A DNA stretch of 64,000 bases from Burkholderia lata (GTDB taxonomy: Bacteria; Pseudomonadota; Gammaproteobacteria; Burkholderiales; Burkholderiaceae): positions 2,976,001 through 3,040,000 of the forward strand of contig NC_007511.1 in NCBI RefSeq assembly GCF_000012945.1, given 5' to 3'. Under the pieces are notes generated by a model. That model saw only the letters and a program-made list of their open reading frames with translations. It did not search any database and had not been told where the DNA came from. This document shows positions 32,366 through 40,725 of this stretch, piece by piece; within the stretch, counting starts at the first letter, position 1; each line of letters starts with the position of its first letter. Position numbers and translations under genes: made by a program.

Positions 32366-32953
32366 TCAGGGCGCGATCCAGCGGCCCTCGTAGCCGCCTT
32401 CATGCAAGTCGAATGCCGCGCGGCGATGGCCGGCGCGCGCCAGTTCGAGCCAGTCGATGCGCGTCACGGTCACGTGAAGCAGGCAGAAGTTGCCGTAGCC
32501 GTCATCGGTTGATGCGGCGCTGTCGACATGCGCGGCTTCCGGCGACTCGACCGGTGTGCCCGGCGGCAACGGTGCGCGATACATCAGCAGCGTATGCGGA
32601 CGGCTCGATTGCCAGATCGCGCGGCGTTGCGCTTCGTCGTTGCAGATCGATGCCACACCTTCCACACGAATCTGCACGAGCGCATCGAGATCGTTGGCGA
32701 CGAGCGCGATACGCGGATCGCGGCGCAGCTCGGCGACCTTCTCCGAACGCGCATCGGTATGAAACGACAGCACGCGATCGACGCGGCTCACCTGACGCAA
32801 CACGATCGTGCGCACCTTCGGCGCGCCGTCGATGCCGAGCGTCGCGGCCTGCAGCATCGTGAACGGCGAGCGCTGCGCGCTCACGCCGGATTCAAGGCAG
32901 GACCACAAGCGCTCGTACGTTTGCGCGAGCGATTCGGAAGTGGAGTCGGGCAT
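32366..32953 (-). CDS. Pyridoxamine 5'-phosphate oxidase-like FMN-binding protein
   Basis: The 195-aa product has the split-barrel flavoprotein layout of the PNPOx-like (Alr4036) group: SPFTMLQAATLGIDGAPKVRTIVLRQ, then LSFHTDARSEKVAELRRDPRIALVA and VQIRVEGVASICND. The C-terminus, WLELARAGHRRAAFDLHEGG, is typical of the group. It probably binds FMN; PNP oxidase activity itself is doubtful because several canonical residues differ. The start at 32953 gives the family length, although the ribosome-binding site is weak. It follows, on the same strand, a 63-aa gene and an aminotransferase gene. Confidence 0.85.
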   Translation of the reverse strand: MPDSTSESLAQTYERLWSCLESGVSAQRSPFTMLQAATLGIDGAPKVRTIVLRQVSRVDRVLSFHTDARSEKVAELRRDPRIALVANDLDALVQIRVEGVASICNDEAQRRAIWQSSRPHTLLMYRAPLPPGTPVESPEAAHVDSAASTDDGYGNFCLLHVTVTRIDWLELARAGHRRAAFDLHEGGYEGRWIAP

Positions 32954-33048
32954 GTCGAAGCAGCGATCGTGCAGGTTGCGATCGCGCCAGCTTAACCGTT
33001 TGCAGCGGCGACGGCACGCGTGCGGCACGCCCGCCGTCGCCGTGCAGC

Positions 33049-33240
33049 TCAGTTGTAGCCGAGTACGACCGATGCGGCTTCGCCGAGGTCGGCTGCCGGC
33101 TCCGTGCCGAAGCGGCCGAGCACGTCGGCCACATACTGCGGCCCCGCGCTGATCTGCGACGACCGGTGTGCAACCGGCCGGTTATCGCCCGCGCCCGGCG
33201 CCGCGCTCATCGATACGACTTCATTGACGGTGATATTCAC
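33049..33240 (-). CDS. 63-aa protein behind the aminotransferase gene
   Basis: This is a possible small gene starting with GTG (VNITVNEVVSMSAAPGAG...), ending LGEAASVVLGYN. AGGAG lies 8 bases upstream of the GTG, and the gene begins 12 bases after the aminotransferase stop and ends 95 bases before the flavoprotein start, so it fits an operon. The product is unrecognised, without a membrane segment, rich in Ala, Val and Gly. Length alone would not support it, but the site and spacing do. Confidence 0.5.
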   Translation of the reverse strand: MNITVNEVVSMSAAPGAGDNRPVAHRSSQISAGPQYVADVLGRFGTEPAADLGEAASVVLGYN

Positions 33241-33252
33241 GTTGTGGTCTCC

Positions 33253-34452
33253 TCACGCGGCCAGCGCCGCGCCATACGCGCGCACGAGGCGCGCCACGCC
33301 TTCCCGGATCGCGTCGACGTCCGGCGCGGCGAACGACAGGCGCAGCGAGGCCGCGTCGACGTTGTCCGCGAAGAATGCCTTGCCCGGCACGAACACGATC
33401 TTGTTCGCGATCGCCTGTTGCAGCAGCACGTCCGACGACACCGCGCCGATCCGCGCCCACACGAACATCCCGCCTTCGGGACGATGGAATTCGATCGCAT
33501 CGCCCAGGCCGTCGCGCAACGCGTCGCACATCGCCTCGCATTTGCGCTGGTAGGCGGCCGTGATGCGCGGCAGATGGCGTTCGAGCGCACCGTCGGCCAG
33601 ATACTCGGCGGCCACCGCCTGGGTCCACGGCGTGCTGCACAGATCGACCGTCTGCTTCGCGATCACGCAGCGCCGCGCGATCTCGGCCGGCGCGATCGTC
33701 CAGCCCACGCGCAGCCCAGGCGCGACGATCTTCGACAGGCTCGCGAAATGCACGATCCAGTCGCGCGCACCGTCCACTTCATCGGCGAGTGCGAGCATCG
33801 ACGGCACGGCTTCGCCCGCGAAACGCAGGTCGCCGTACGGATCGTCCTCGATGATCAGGAAGCGGTATTGCACCGCGAGACGCAGCAGCTTCAGCCGGCG
33901 CTCGCGCGTGAGCGTCGCGCCCGTCGGATTTGCGAAGGTCGGCACCGTGTAGAGCAGCTTCGGCTGCGCAATCGCACCGGACGCGAGCTGTTCGCCGAGA
34001 CGATCGACGTCGAGGCCCGCGCCGTCGACCGGAATCGTCACGATGCGCGCCTGCTGCAGACGCATTGCCTGCAGCGTCGCCGGGTAAGCCGGTTGCTCGG
34101 TCAGCACGACGTCGCCGGGCGACACCATCACGCGCAGCAGCAGGTCGAGGCCCTGCTGCGAACCGGTCGTGACGAGCAGTTCGGCCGGCGTGCACGCGAC
34201 GCCGCGGCGCCCCATCAGCGCGATCAGTTGCTGCTTCAGTTCGGCGAGGCCGTCGGTCGGGCCGTATTGCAGGCAGCGCACGGGCTGCGCGTACGCACGC
34301 TCGGCGGCTGCGTTCAGGCCGTCGACGTCGAACAGGTCGCTGGCCGGATAGCCGCCGGCGAAGGAAATCATGCCCGGTTCGGACAGGTACTTGAACAGCT
34401 CGCGGATCGGCGAGCCGGCGGGATTCTGGAATGAGGGAGTGAACGCGTACAT
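33253..34452 (-). CDS. PLP-dependent aminotransferase, class I/II (2-aminoadipate aminotransferase-like)
   Basis: This 399-aa fold-type I enzyme contains MISFAGGYPASDLFD at the start, QYGPTDGLAELKQQLIALM, TTGSQQGLDLLLRVM, the Asn/Asp positions in VPTFANPTGATL and IIEDDPYGDLRF, and the PLP lysine in FASLSKIVAPGLRVGW. It resembles the aminotransferase domain of MocR regulators and stand-alone 2-aminoadipate or aromatic aminotransferases, but no HTH domain is present. Substrate is not defined. The ATG at 34452 gives the usual N-terminus; an extension upstream is compositionally odd. A 63-aa gene and a PNPOx-like gene follow on the same strand, all cofactor-B6 or flavin related. Confidence 0.9.
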   Translation of the reverse strand: MYAFTPSFQNPAGSPIRELFKYLSEPGMISFAGGYPASDLFDVDGLNAAAERAYAQPVRCLQYGPTDGLAELKQQLIALMGRRGVACTPAELLVTTGSQQGLDLLLRVMVSPGDVVLTEQPAYPATLQAMRLQQARIVTIPVDGAGLDVDRLGEQLASGAIAQPKLLYTVPTFANPTGATLTRERRLKLLRLAVQYRFLIIEDDPYGDLRFAGEAVPSMLALADEVDGARDWIVHFASLSKIVAPGLRVGWTIAPAEIARRCVIAKQTVDLCSTPWTQAVAAEYLADGALERHLPRITAAYQRKCEAMCDALRDGLGDAIEFHRPEGGMFVWARIGAVSSDVLLQQAIANKIVFVPGKAFFADNVDAASLRLSFAAPDVDAIREGVARLVRAYGAALAA

Positions 34453-34768
34453 GTCGTCGTAAGCTGGATGGCGCGGACGGCCGGGATAGCCGCCAGATAC
34501 CGGCCACCGCGGCGCTTCTGGCGCCACGGCGGTGAAATCGAGCCACGATTGTCGATAGTCATTAAGGCCGCGGCAAACGATATCTATGCACTAGGTCTTG
34601 CGGTTTGGTCATCACATGGGGCTCAGGCGGGAGCAGCGAAACGCCCCGTCCAGCGGCGCGACGACACCGGGTTGCGGGCGTGTGTTGCCGGCGGAAAGCC
34701 AATCTCGACGATTGTTTCGCCATGCGCTTGTGCGCTTACCCTGCACCGCTTGCCGGAATCGAACCGAA
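34453..34768. other. Intergenic gap between aminotransferase and exopolysaccharide region
   Basis: No gene is supported in 316 bp. It should contain the aminotransferase promoter near 34500-34600 and the 3' end of the minus-strand transcript from the TIM-barrel gene. I see no convincing hairpin or operator here. Confidence 0.5.
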
Positions 34769-35737
34769 TCAGTGCGGCGTCCCGGAGGGCGTGGCCGGCG
34801 GCGGCTTGGGTTTCCACGTCGAAAGCGCGTGCGTGAGGTCGTCCGACACATAGTGCGGACCGTCGAACAGATAGACGGGATAGCCGCGATACGCCACCAG
34901 CTGCTTGCTCAACTCGTCGGCGCTCGCTGAACGGAACCCGCCCCGCTCGGCGGGCCGGAACGCCTCGGCGATGACCCGCACGCGTTGCTTGCCCAACCGT
35001 GCGACCAGCTCGTCGAGGTAGCTGCGCGCGACATACGGCTCGCGGGCATAGACGCCGCAGCCGTCCTGGAAGAACACGCCGACGTCCGCGGGCAGCCACG
35101 CGGCGAGCCACTCCGCGAGCGCCTTTCCGCCGATATTGGTCTGGTCGTACACGCTCACCCAGAGCGGGCGCGGCAGCCGTTGCAGGATCGCGGCGAGCTT
35201 GGGCGCGTCCTGCCAGGTCGGATCGATCTCGACCGGGAAGTAGTAGCCGGTGACATGCAGCGGGACCGTTGCGTGCGCCACTTCCAGCGACTGGTCGGCA
35301 AGCGTCGACAGATGGGTGCGCGCCCGTTTTTCGTCCTGGTAGCCGGCCAGCCCCAGGATCACGTTGCGGGCCCACGGCTCACGGCCGATACGTTCCCAGT
35401 CGGGAAGATGCGCGGCAGGCTGGATGCGGGTGTTGGCGATGAACGCCGTATCGTCGACGACGGTCCACTGAATCAGCAGATCGTGTATGCCGAGTATCTG
35501 CCAGCTGCCGACCGGATTGGTCGTCGCGTTGTCCAGCTGCCAGACGATGCCGTCCGCGTGCACGTCGTGCGCGGTCCAGCTGCAGGCGGCCACGACGAGC
35601 GATGCACCGATCGCCGCGAGCGTCGCCGCGCGAGGCGAACGCGGCGCGACGGCGGGCGAGCCCGGTCGCGCTGCAAGCCGGAACCGGCCCATACGCTGTC
35701 GAATCCTGCGCCAGGCCGGGATCGCGTACGTGGTCAT
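34769..35737 (-). CDS. Exported TIM-barrel-like protein (DUF4434-like), exopolysaccharide region
   Basis: This 322-aa protein has an N-terminal basic stretch and a hydrophobic segment (AATLAAIGASLVVAACSW; the cysteine could be a lipobox, VVAAC). The mature region starts DGIVWQLDNATTNPVGSW and contains VTGYYFPVEIDPTWQ, a pattern seen in DUF4434 glycosidase-like proteins, and DVGVFFQDGCGVYAREPYVAR. The C-terminus is proline-rich. A glycan-active or glycan-binding periplasmic role is likely from its neighbours (deacetylase, glycoside hydrolase, NfrB/NfrA-like pair). The start at 35737 follows CGGGGAACC. It lies 106 bp behind the deacetylase gene. Confidence 0.7.
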   Translation of the reverse strand: MTTYAIPAWRRIRQRMGRFRLAARPGSPAVAPRSPRAATLAAIGASLVVAACSWTAHDVHADGIVWQLDNATTNPVGSWQILGIHDLLIQWTVVDDTAFIANTRIQPAAHLPDWERIGREPWARNVILGLAGYQDEKRARTHLSTLADQSLEVAHATVPLHVTGYYFPVEIDPTWQDAPKLAAILQRLPRPLWVSVYDQTNIGGKALAEWLAAWLPADVGVFFQDGCGVYAREPYVARSYLDELVARLGKQRVRVIAEAFRPAERGGFRSASADELSKQLVAYRGYPVYLFDGPHYVSDDLTHALSTWKPKPPPATPSGTPH

Positions 35738-35843
35738 CGCTGGTTCCCCGGAAGCATGCCTGCGCGTCATCGTAGCCGATCAAACGCAAACGTGCGACCC
35801 GCGTTGCCAATGCGGGTCGCACGAGGTTGTCGCTACGTCGGCG

Positions 35844-37484
35844 TCACTTGGCCGTCGTGCCGTCCACCCACTTGTAGCCGAGATTCGTAATGCCGGTAAT
35901 CATGCTCTGGAAGTCCTGGTACGCCGGCAATCCGAGATCCGGTTCAAGCCAGTACGGATGGAAGAAGAAGGACGCGAAACCGTCCCGCACCGCCAGGCCA
36001 TACTGCGCATTGGTCACGATTTGCTGCCACGTGTACGTGATGCACGAGAACGGGTCGATATTGCAGATGTTGTACTGCACGCTGCCCAGGTTCTCCGGAA
36101 CGATCCGCTGCCCGTAGTAATCGGAATTGATGATGTACGGGAAAAACTGCCCGGCGGAAAAGTCCTGGTTGGCCGCCCCCGTTCCGAGTTGCGGATTGGT
36201 CGCGGTGTAATACACGGCCCGCTGGAACGTGGTCGGGAACGTGAGCGCCGTGGCTGCCGATGCGGCCGGCGACATCTGGTACTGCGGCGCGGCAAAGCCG
36301 ACGATCTTGTAGCCGTTGGTCGTGAACTCGAGCAGGCCATCGGCCATTCTGCCTTCCGCCCATGGGATGGAGTCCTCATCGACCGGCCGGTTCTGCACCG
36401 CATACCAGAACTCGTAGTCGCTGCCGCTGACGGCATTCAGCAGGTTCGGCGTCGAATCGTACTGGTGCGTATAGCCGTGCATCACGATCGAGCCGCCGCG
36501 CAAGAGCGCGTAATTCAGCGCTTTCTTGAGGCCCGTTGCCTGCGCCAGGTGGATCGTCTCCGGCACGCCGCCGTTGTAATAGCCGTTCGGGTCCGTATAC
36601 AACGGGATGGTGGCCATCGTGAACGGGATTTTCTTCGAGTACATGTAGTTCGTCAGCAGCTGCATCGAACTCGTGGTCGTGTACGCGTCGAGGTCCTCCA
36701 GGCGGACGAGCGCACGATGATTCACCGGTGCATTGGTCTGCAGGATGTCGTGCAGGATGTCGCAAATCACCAGGTAGCGATCCGTCGGTCCGATATAGGA
36801 AAACGGCATGTCCGCGAAGTACCAGAAGTTGCCCGAGCGCACGATGTAGGGCGTGGTTGCCCCGCTCTGGCTGTTCTTGATGGTGACGAGCGCTTGCGCC
36901 TTGGTGGTATTGATCTGGGTCAGGCCGACATCCGGATCGGCGCTGATGACGCCGGTCGACGCGTTATACGCGTAGTACTTGACCATCGACAGGTTCTTGT
37001 ACGTGACGGTGTCGTAGAAACCGGGATTCGGATTGCTCGCCGAAGGCGTCGCGTTCATCCCGGCGAGGCCCAGGAAGCTGAACCCGAAGGTCTGGTTGAA
37101 CGTGTAGGCCGTGTTCCATGCCAGTTGCCACAGGTTGTACTTGAACCAGACCACCGTCTTCGTGGTGGTCATCACGTCGCTCATGAACGCCGTCGGAATC
37201 GGGTTGTTGTAGTAGTCGCCGATATAGAACGTCGCGTCGTGGCTCCCGACCATGCCGGCCGTGTAGTTCTGGATCGGAACCATATCGACCGTCGTATTGA
37301 AGTGGCCCAGCAGGTTCCTCAGCATGATGCTGTACATCAGTCCCAGCTTCGAAAACGGATCGTTGGCCGGATTGTCGTACAGGATGAGCGTATGGGCGGT
37401 GGTGGCCTGCGCGTGCGCGGTGCCCGGCAATGTCATTTGCGCGAGCCCCGCAAGCAGGGCGATGACGATCAAGATCTTTTTCAT
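35844..37484 (-). CDS. Exported DUF2334 polysaccharide deacetylase-like protein
   Basis: This 546-aa protein carries a Sec signal (MKKILIVIALLAGLAQMTLP, cleavage at AHA). The first 230 residues form a beta-rich domain (TLILYDNPANDPFSKLG). From about 245 the deacetylase-like core begins: the metal/acid motif VRLEDLDAYTT, TMATIPLYTDPN, the metal histidines in IVMHGYTHQYDS, and a late FFFHPYWLEPD. These match the NodB-related DUF2334 family that removes acyl groups from polysaccharides, although few members are characterised. Codon and base use is more AT-rich than the neighbouring catabolic genes. It is downstream of the 101-aa gene with a 12-bp gap and faces away from the NfrB-like gene. Confidence 0.85.
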   Translation of the reverse strand: MKKILIVIALLAGLAQMTLPGTAHAQATTAHTLILYDNPANDPFSKLGLMYSIMLRNLLGHFNTTVDMVPIQNYTAGMVGSHDATFYIGDYYNNPIPTAFMSDVMTTTKTVVWFKYNLWQLAWNTAYTFNQTFGFSFLGLAGMNATPSASNPNPGFYDTVTYKNLSMVKYYAYNASTGVISADPDVGLTQINTTKAQALVTIKNSQSGATTPYIVRSGNFWYFADMPFSYIGPTDRYLVICDILHDILQTNAPVNHRALVRLEDLDAYTTTSSMQLLTNYMYSKKIPFTMATIPLYTDPNGYYNGGVPETIHLAQATGLKKALNYALLRGGSIVMHGYTHQYDSTPNLLNAVSGSDYEFWYAVQNRPVDEDSIPWAEGRMADGLLEFTTNGYKIVGFAAPQYQMSPAASAATALTFPTTFQRAVYYTATNPQLGTGAANQDFSAGQFFPYIINSDYYGQRIVPENLGSVQYNICNIDPFSCITYTWQQIVTNAQYGLAVRDGFASFFFHPYWLEPDLGLPAYQDFQSMITGITNLGYKWVDGTTAK

Positions 37485-37496
37485 GGCCGTTTCTCC

Positions 37497-37802
37497 CTAG
37501 TCGCGTTCCACATTGCCGTTGGATTTACTGACAGACTTCTTGCTGAACTTCGGGCGGCCCGTTTCCTTGTACGCCTTTTCCCAATCCTCGTCGGACATGC
37601 CGGCTTTCACATTGACGTGCGCCGAGCCGTTCGGCAGCGGCGGCGGCTTGATCTTCGAGGCAGAAGAATTACTCGTCTGCTGCGCACCCACATCCTGAAC
37701 GCCGACGGCGAAGACGAGCGTCGTGATCAATGCCGCGATTGACCCGGCGGCGCTCAACCCGTTTCGAAAAGATTGATTGCGATGCGAAGGCATGATTTTC
37801 AT
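37497..37802 (-). CDS. Small exported protein of the exopolysaccharide region
   Basis: This protein of about 100 aa has an N-terminal hydrophobic segment (LSAAGSIAALITTLVFAVG) and a signal-cleavage-like VGAQQ, so it is probably exported. The mature 55 residues are polar, with GMSDEDWEKAYKETGRPKFSK in the middle and a Lys/Ser/Asn-rich tail. No family is recognised. AAAGG directly abuts the first ATG, and the second ATG (37793, MPSHRNQ) has better spacing, so the true start is uncertain. It is the first gene of the minus-strand operon with the deacetylase, next to the 961-bp regulatory gap. Confidence 0.65.
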   Translation of the reverse strand: MKIMPSHRNQSFRNGLSAAGSIAALITTLVFAVGVQDVGAQQTSNSSASKIKPPPLPNGSAHVNVKAGMSDEDWEKAYKETGRPKFSKKSVSKSNGNVERD

Positions 37803-38005
37803 CCTTTGATATGCAAAATAAGTTCATCTCGTTAGCGAAACGAGCACGTCGAATCACCATCCGGAATCGGGGCGCCATGTCGTTAAATTCTGCTGCGCAA
37901 TTGAAACCAGACAAATAAATCCGGGAGGAGATGGTTTGACTTTCAAGCTAGAACCGTACCATCCGTCGCAAATGGGCATAGCGCCAAGGGGACAAAATTG
38001 ACGCG

Positions 38006-38030
38006 TCGACACAGCTCAAAAATGTGTCGA
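38006..38030. repeat. Inverted repeat TCGACACA-N9-TGTGTCGA
   Basis: The arms are 8 bases, perfectly complementary, with a 9-base A-rich spacer. It lies about 200 bp upstream of the small protein gene that heads the deacetylase operon. It is a possible operator; a GACAC/GTGTC repeat with different spacing also lies upstream of the glycoside hydrolase gene. Confidence 0.45.
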
Positions 38031-38570
38031 TAAAACGTTTCAGGCATGCAACGCGGCGGTGTCACGAATTAAATCGGACAAACGCGAAAAACATGTTCGT
38101 ACGATTCAGGGAAAACCAGTTAATCGCTGCGCGTCGCAAGGATGCAACGCTGCAATCGTCGCGATTGGAACGCATGCGCAATGACGACCGAGGTGCCGTG
38201 TTTCCGGTTCAACGCCCATCCGTTCCGCCGGCCACCGCTCGAATCGCGCGACGATTTCACGAGAGCCGCCGCTGAGGCCCGCCAGAGGGTCTGAAAACGA
38301 TGTGTCATCCGGTCGATCGAGTGCGTGTTTCAGCACTGAAACATTTGGCTCGGATTCTGCGGGCCGATCCTGTGCCGCGCCGTTCGACGCCCGCAAGCTC
38401 AAGGGTCGAGCAGCGATGGCGCACGACTTGCTTGATGAACTGTGTGCTGCGGAGTCGGTGCGCGGGGGCACTGCGCGTGCGTCGGGTGGAGAGCGGTTGC
38501 AAGCGTTGAAGCATGCAGGGACGGAGGCAGGCAAAGCAGGAAACGGGCGGTCAAAAAGTCATCCACTGAA

Positions 38571-38598
38571 CACGTTGCATCGCGCGCGATGCAACGTG
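38571..38598. promoter_or_regulatory. 28-bp perfect palindrome upstream of the NfrB-like gene
   Basis: The left arm CACGTTGCATCGCG is followed immediately by its exact reverse complement, with no spacer. It lies 166 bases upstream of the NfrB-like start codon. A dyad this long and unspaced would be a strong dimeric-regulator site; as RNA it could not form a normal loop without losing pairs. Confidence 0.5.
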
Positions 38599-38763
38599 GC
38601 CACATCGAGGAAGTTCGCGCCCTGCGCAGCGCTTTTTCGAGCGGCGGGCATTCGCGTGGCGCAAGCCGCGGAGTGGACGTGACGGGGGCGACGAGGACGG
38701 GAAGGTTTCGTCTTGCGTCGATACGAGGGGGAATAACCAGATAAAAGATAAAACGCGGAAAGA

Positions 38764-40725
38764 ATGATGGATAACATGATTTGGAGTACGTATTTATACG
38801 CACTCAACCTTGTCGCCATTGTGACCGCAATCGTCATCCTGGTAAGCACCCTGGATGACCTCACGCTGGATGCCTGCTACTGGTCCTTTGAAATCCGTCG
38901 CATCCTGCGCCGAGAAAAATCGCAAACGGTTGATATCGGCATGCTGCGCGCGCTGGAAGAGCGGCATCTGGCGCTGATGGTGCCGGCGTGGAAAGAGTAC
39001 GACGTGATCGCCAAGATGATCGAGAACACGTTGGCGACGCTCGAGTACGAGCGATACGTGATCTTCGTCGGCACCTATCACAACGATGCCGAAACCACGG
39101 CCGAGGTCGAACGGATGGTCCGCCGATATCCGGGCAGGGTCACGCGCGCGACCGTGATGAACGACGGGCCGACCTGCAAGGCCGACTGCCTGAACTGGAT
39201 CATCGAAGCCATCCTGCGTTACGAATCGGTCCATCACATTCAGTTCGCGGGCGTCGTCATGCACGACTGCGAGGACGTCATTCATCCGGTCGAACTCAAG
39301 TACCTCAACCACGCGGTGGCGGATAGCGACCTGGTCCAGCTTCCCGTGCTGTCGTTGCCGCGGAAATGGAACGAGTTCGTCGCCGGCTGCTACCTGGACG
39401 ACTTCAGCGAGACGCACCAGAAGGATGTGCCGGTGCGTGCGCGGCTGACCGGCGTCGTCCCGGGCGCGGGCGTGGCGTCGTGCTACAGCAGGCGCTCGAT
39501 CGAAGCAGCGATGAAGGAACGCAACGGCTCTCCGTTCAACACCAGTTCGCTGACCGAGGATTACGACTTCAGCTTCCGGTTGAGAGACCTGGGGATGAAG
39601 GAAACCTTCGCATGCATTCCGCTGACGGGGATCGCGCGCGATGACACCGACAAGCGCGCACAGGGTGGCGTCGTCAGCCGAAACCTGCTGGCCACGCGCG
39701 AGTACTTTCCGAAAACATTTCGTACCGCGTACCGTCAGCGCACGCGCTGGATCCTCGGCATTGCCTTTCAGGGATGGGAGCAACTCGGCTGGAAAGGCAA
39801 CCTGCTCACCCGATACATGTTCTTCCACGATCGCAAGGGCATCGTGACCTCGCTGTTTTCGGTCATTGCCTATGGCGTGCTGCTCAACTTCCTGCTGCTG
39901 GGCGCGCTCCAGAGAGCCGGCCATGTCATCCCGAACGGCGCCTCGCTCGTCATGGCGGCCGACTGGGTTGCACCGCTGCTGTGGATCAACACCGCGATGC
40001 TGTTTGCGCGCGCCGGGCAGCGCTTCCATTTCGTCAGCAAGCTGAACGGCCCGACCCAGGGGCTGCTCTCGATTCCGCGGATGTTCGTCAACAACCTGAT
40101 CAACTTCTACGCGGTGTGTCGCGCGTGGCGCATCTATATCCGCCACCTGGTGACCGGCAAGCCCATCGCATGGGACAAGACCAGCCATACCTACCTGTCG
40201 AACGAAGCGCTCGGGAAAGTGCGCCTGAAAGTCGGCGAGATCCTGGTCGGCTGGGGCGTGGTGACACTGGAGCAATTGCAGGCGAGCCTGGAGAAGCAGC
40301 TGACCTGCGGCAGGCGGCTCGGGGAACTGCTGGTCGAAGGCTGCGCGATATCCGCGGAATCGCTGGCGGATGCGATCGCCGAGCAGGCCGAGCTGCCCCG
40401 CGTGAGCCTCGGCAACGTCGCGGTGGGCCACTTCGCGGATTCGCTGGCATTCGAGCTGCAGTACGCGTATCGCGCCGTCCCCTTCTCGACCGCGGACGAC
40501 GGCACGTTGAACATCGCGGTCGGGCGGCCGCTGTCGCAGGACGAGCAGGATGTCGTGCGGCGCGGCGCCCGATCGAACGTGGCCTACTTCATCGCGTGCG
40601 ATGCGGAGATTGCCGCCGAACTCTCCCGGCACTCGCGCTTCGTCGAACTCGTCCGCATACGCGACGGCGACCCGGCAGCGCAGCAGGGCGCTCCCGTGCA
40701 AAAACCCTCGGGAGAACAGGCATGA
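38764..40725 (+). CDS. NfrB-like membrane glycosyltransferase with C-terminal MshEN domain
   Basis: This 653-aa protein has an N-terminal transmembrane helix (about 8-30) and a family 2 glycosyltransferase domain. It shows VPAWKEYDVIAKMIENTLA, GPTCKADCLNW, the metal motif MHDCED near 166, SLTEDYDF near 264 and the product-binding YRQRTRW near 323. Further transmembrane helices follow (360-380, 395-415). Residues about 487-600 form an MshEN-like domain with two tandem LGxxL motif blocks (VRLKVGEILVGWGVVTLEQL and RRLGELLVEGCAISAESLAD), known to bind c-di-GMP. It resembles NfrB, which makes a secreted glycan in E. coli. The stop overlaps the next start (ATGA). Translation from ATG 38764 or 38767. 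Confidence 0.9.
   Translation: MMDNMIWSTYLYALNLVAIVTAIVILVSTLDDLTLDACYWSFEIRRILRREKSQTVDIGMLRALEERHLALMVPAWKEYDVIAKMIENTLATLEYERYVIFVGTYHNDAETTAEVERMVRRYPGRVTRATVMNDGPTCKADCLNWIIEAILRYESVHHIQFAGVVMHDCEDVIHPVELKYLNHAVADSDLVQLPVLSLPRKWNEFVAGCYLDDFSETHQKDVPVRARLTGVVPGAGVASCYSRRSIEAAMKERNGSPFNTSSLTEDYDFSFRLRDLGMKETFACIPLTGIARDDTDKRAQGGVVSRNLLATREYFPKTFRTAYRQRTRWILGIAFQGWEQLGWKGNLLTRYMFFHDRKGIVTSLFSVIAYGVLLNFLLLGALQRAGHVIPNGASLVMAADWVAPLLWINTAMLFARAGQRFHFVSKLNGPTQGLLSIPRMFVNNLINFYAVCRAWRIYIRHLVTGKPIAWDKTSHTYLSNEALGKVRLKVGEILVGWGVVTLEQLQASLEKQLTCGRRLGELLVEGCAISAESLADAIAEQAELPRVSLGNVAVGHFADSLAFELQYAYRAVPFSTADDGTLNIAVGRPLSQDEQDVVRRGARSNVAYFIACDAEIAAELSRHSRFVELVRIRDGDPAAQQGAPVQKPSGEQA

Larger units (their letters stand above)
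37803..38763. other. 961-bp divergent regulatory gap of the exopolysaccharide locus
   Basis: No convincing gene is present. The first 300 bp are AT-rich relative to neighbours and hold the promoter of the small protein/deacetylase operon plus an inverted repeat at 38006-38030. A 28-bp perfect palindrome lies at 38571-38598. The last 60 bp before the NfrB-like start are AT-rich. The length suggests complex control or an unrecognised RNA; no T-run terminator is seen. Confidence 0.6.
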
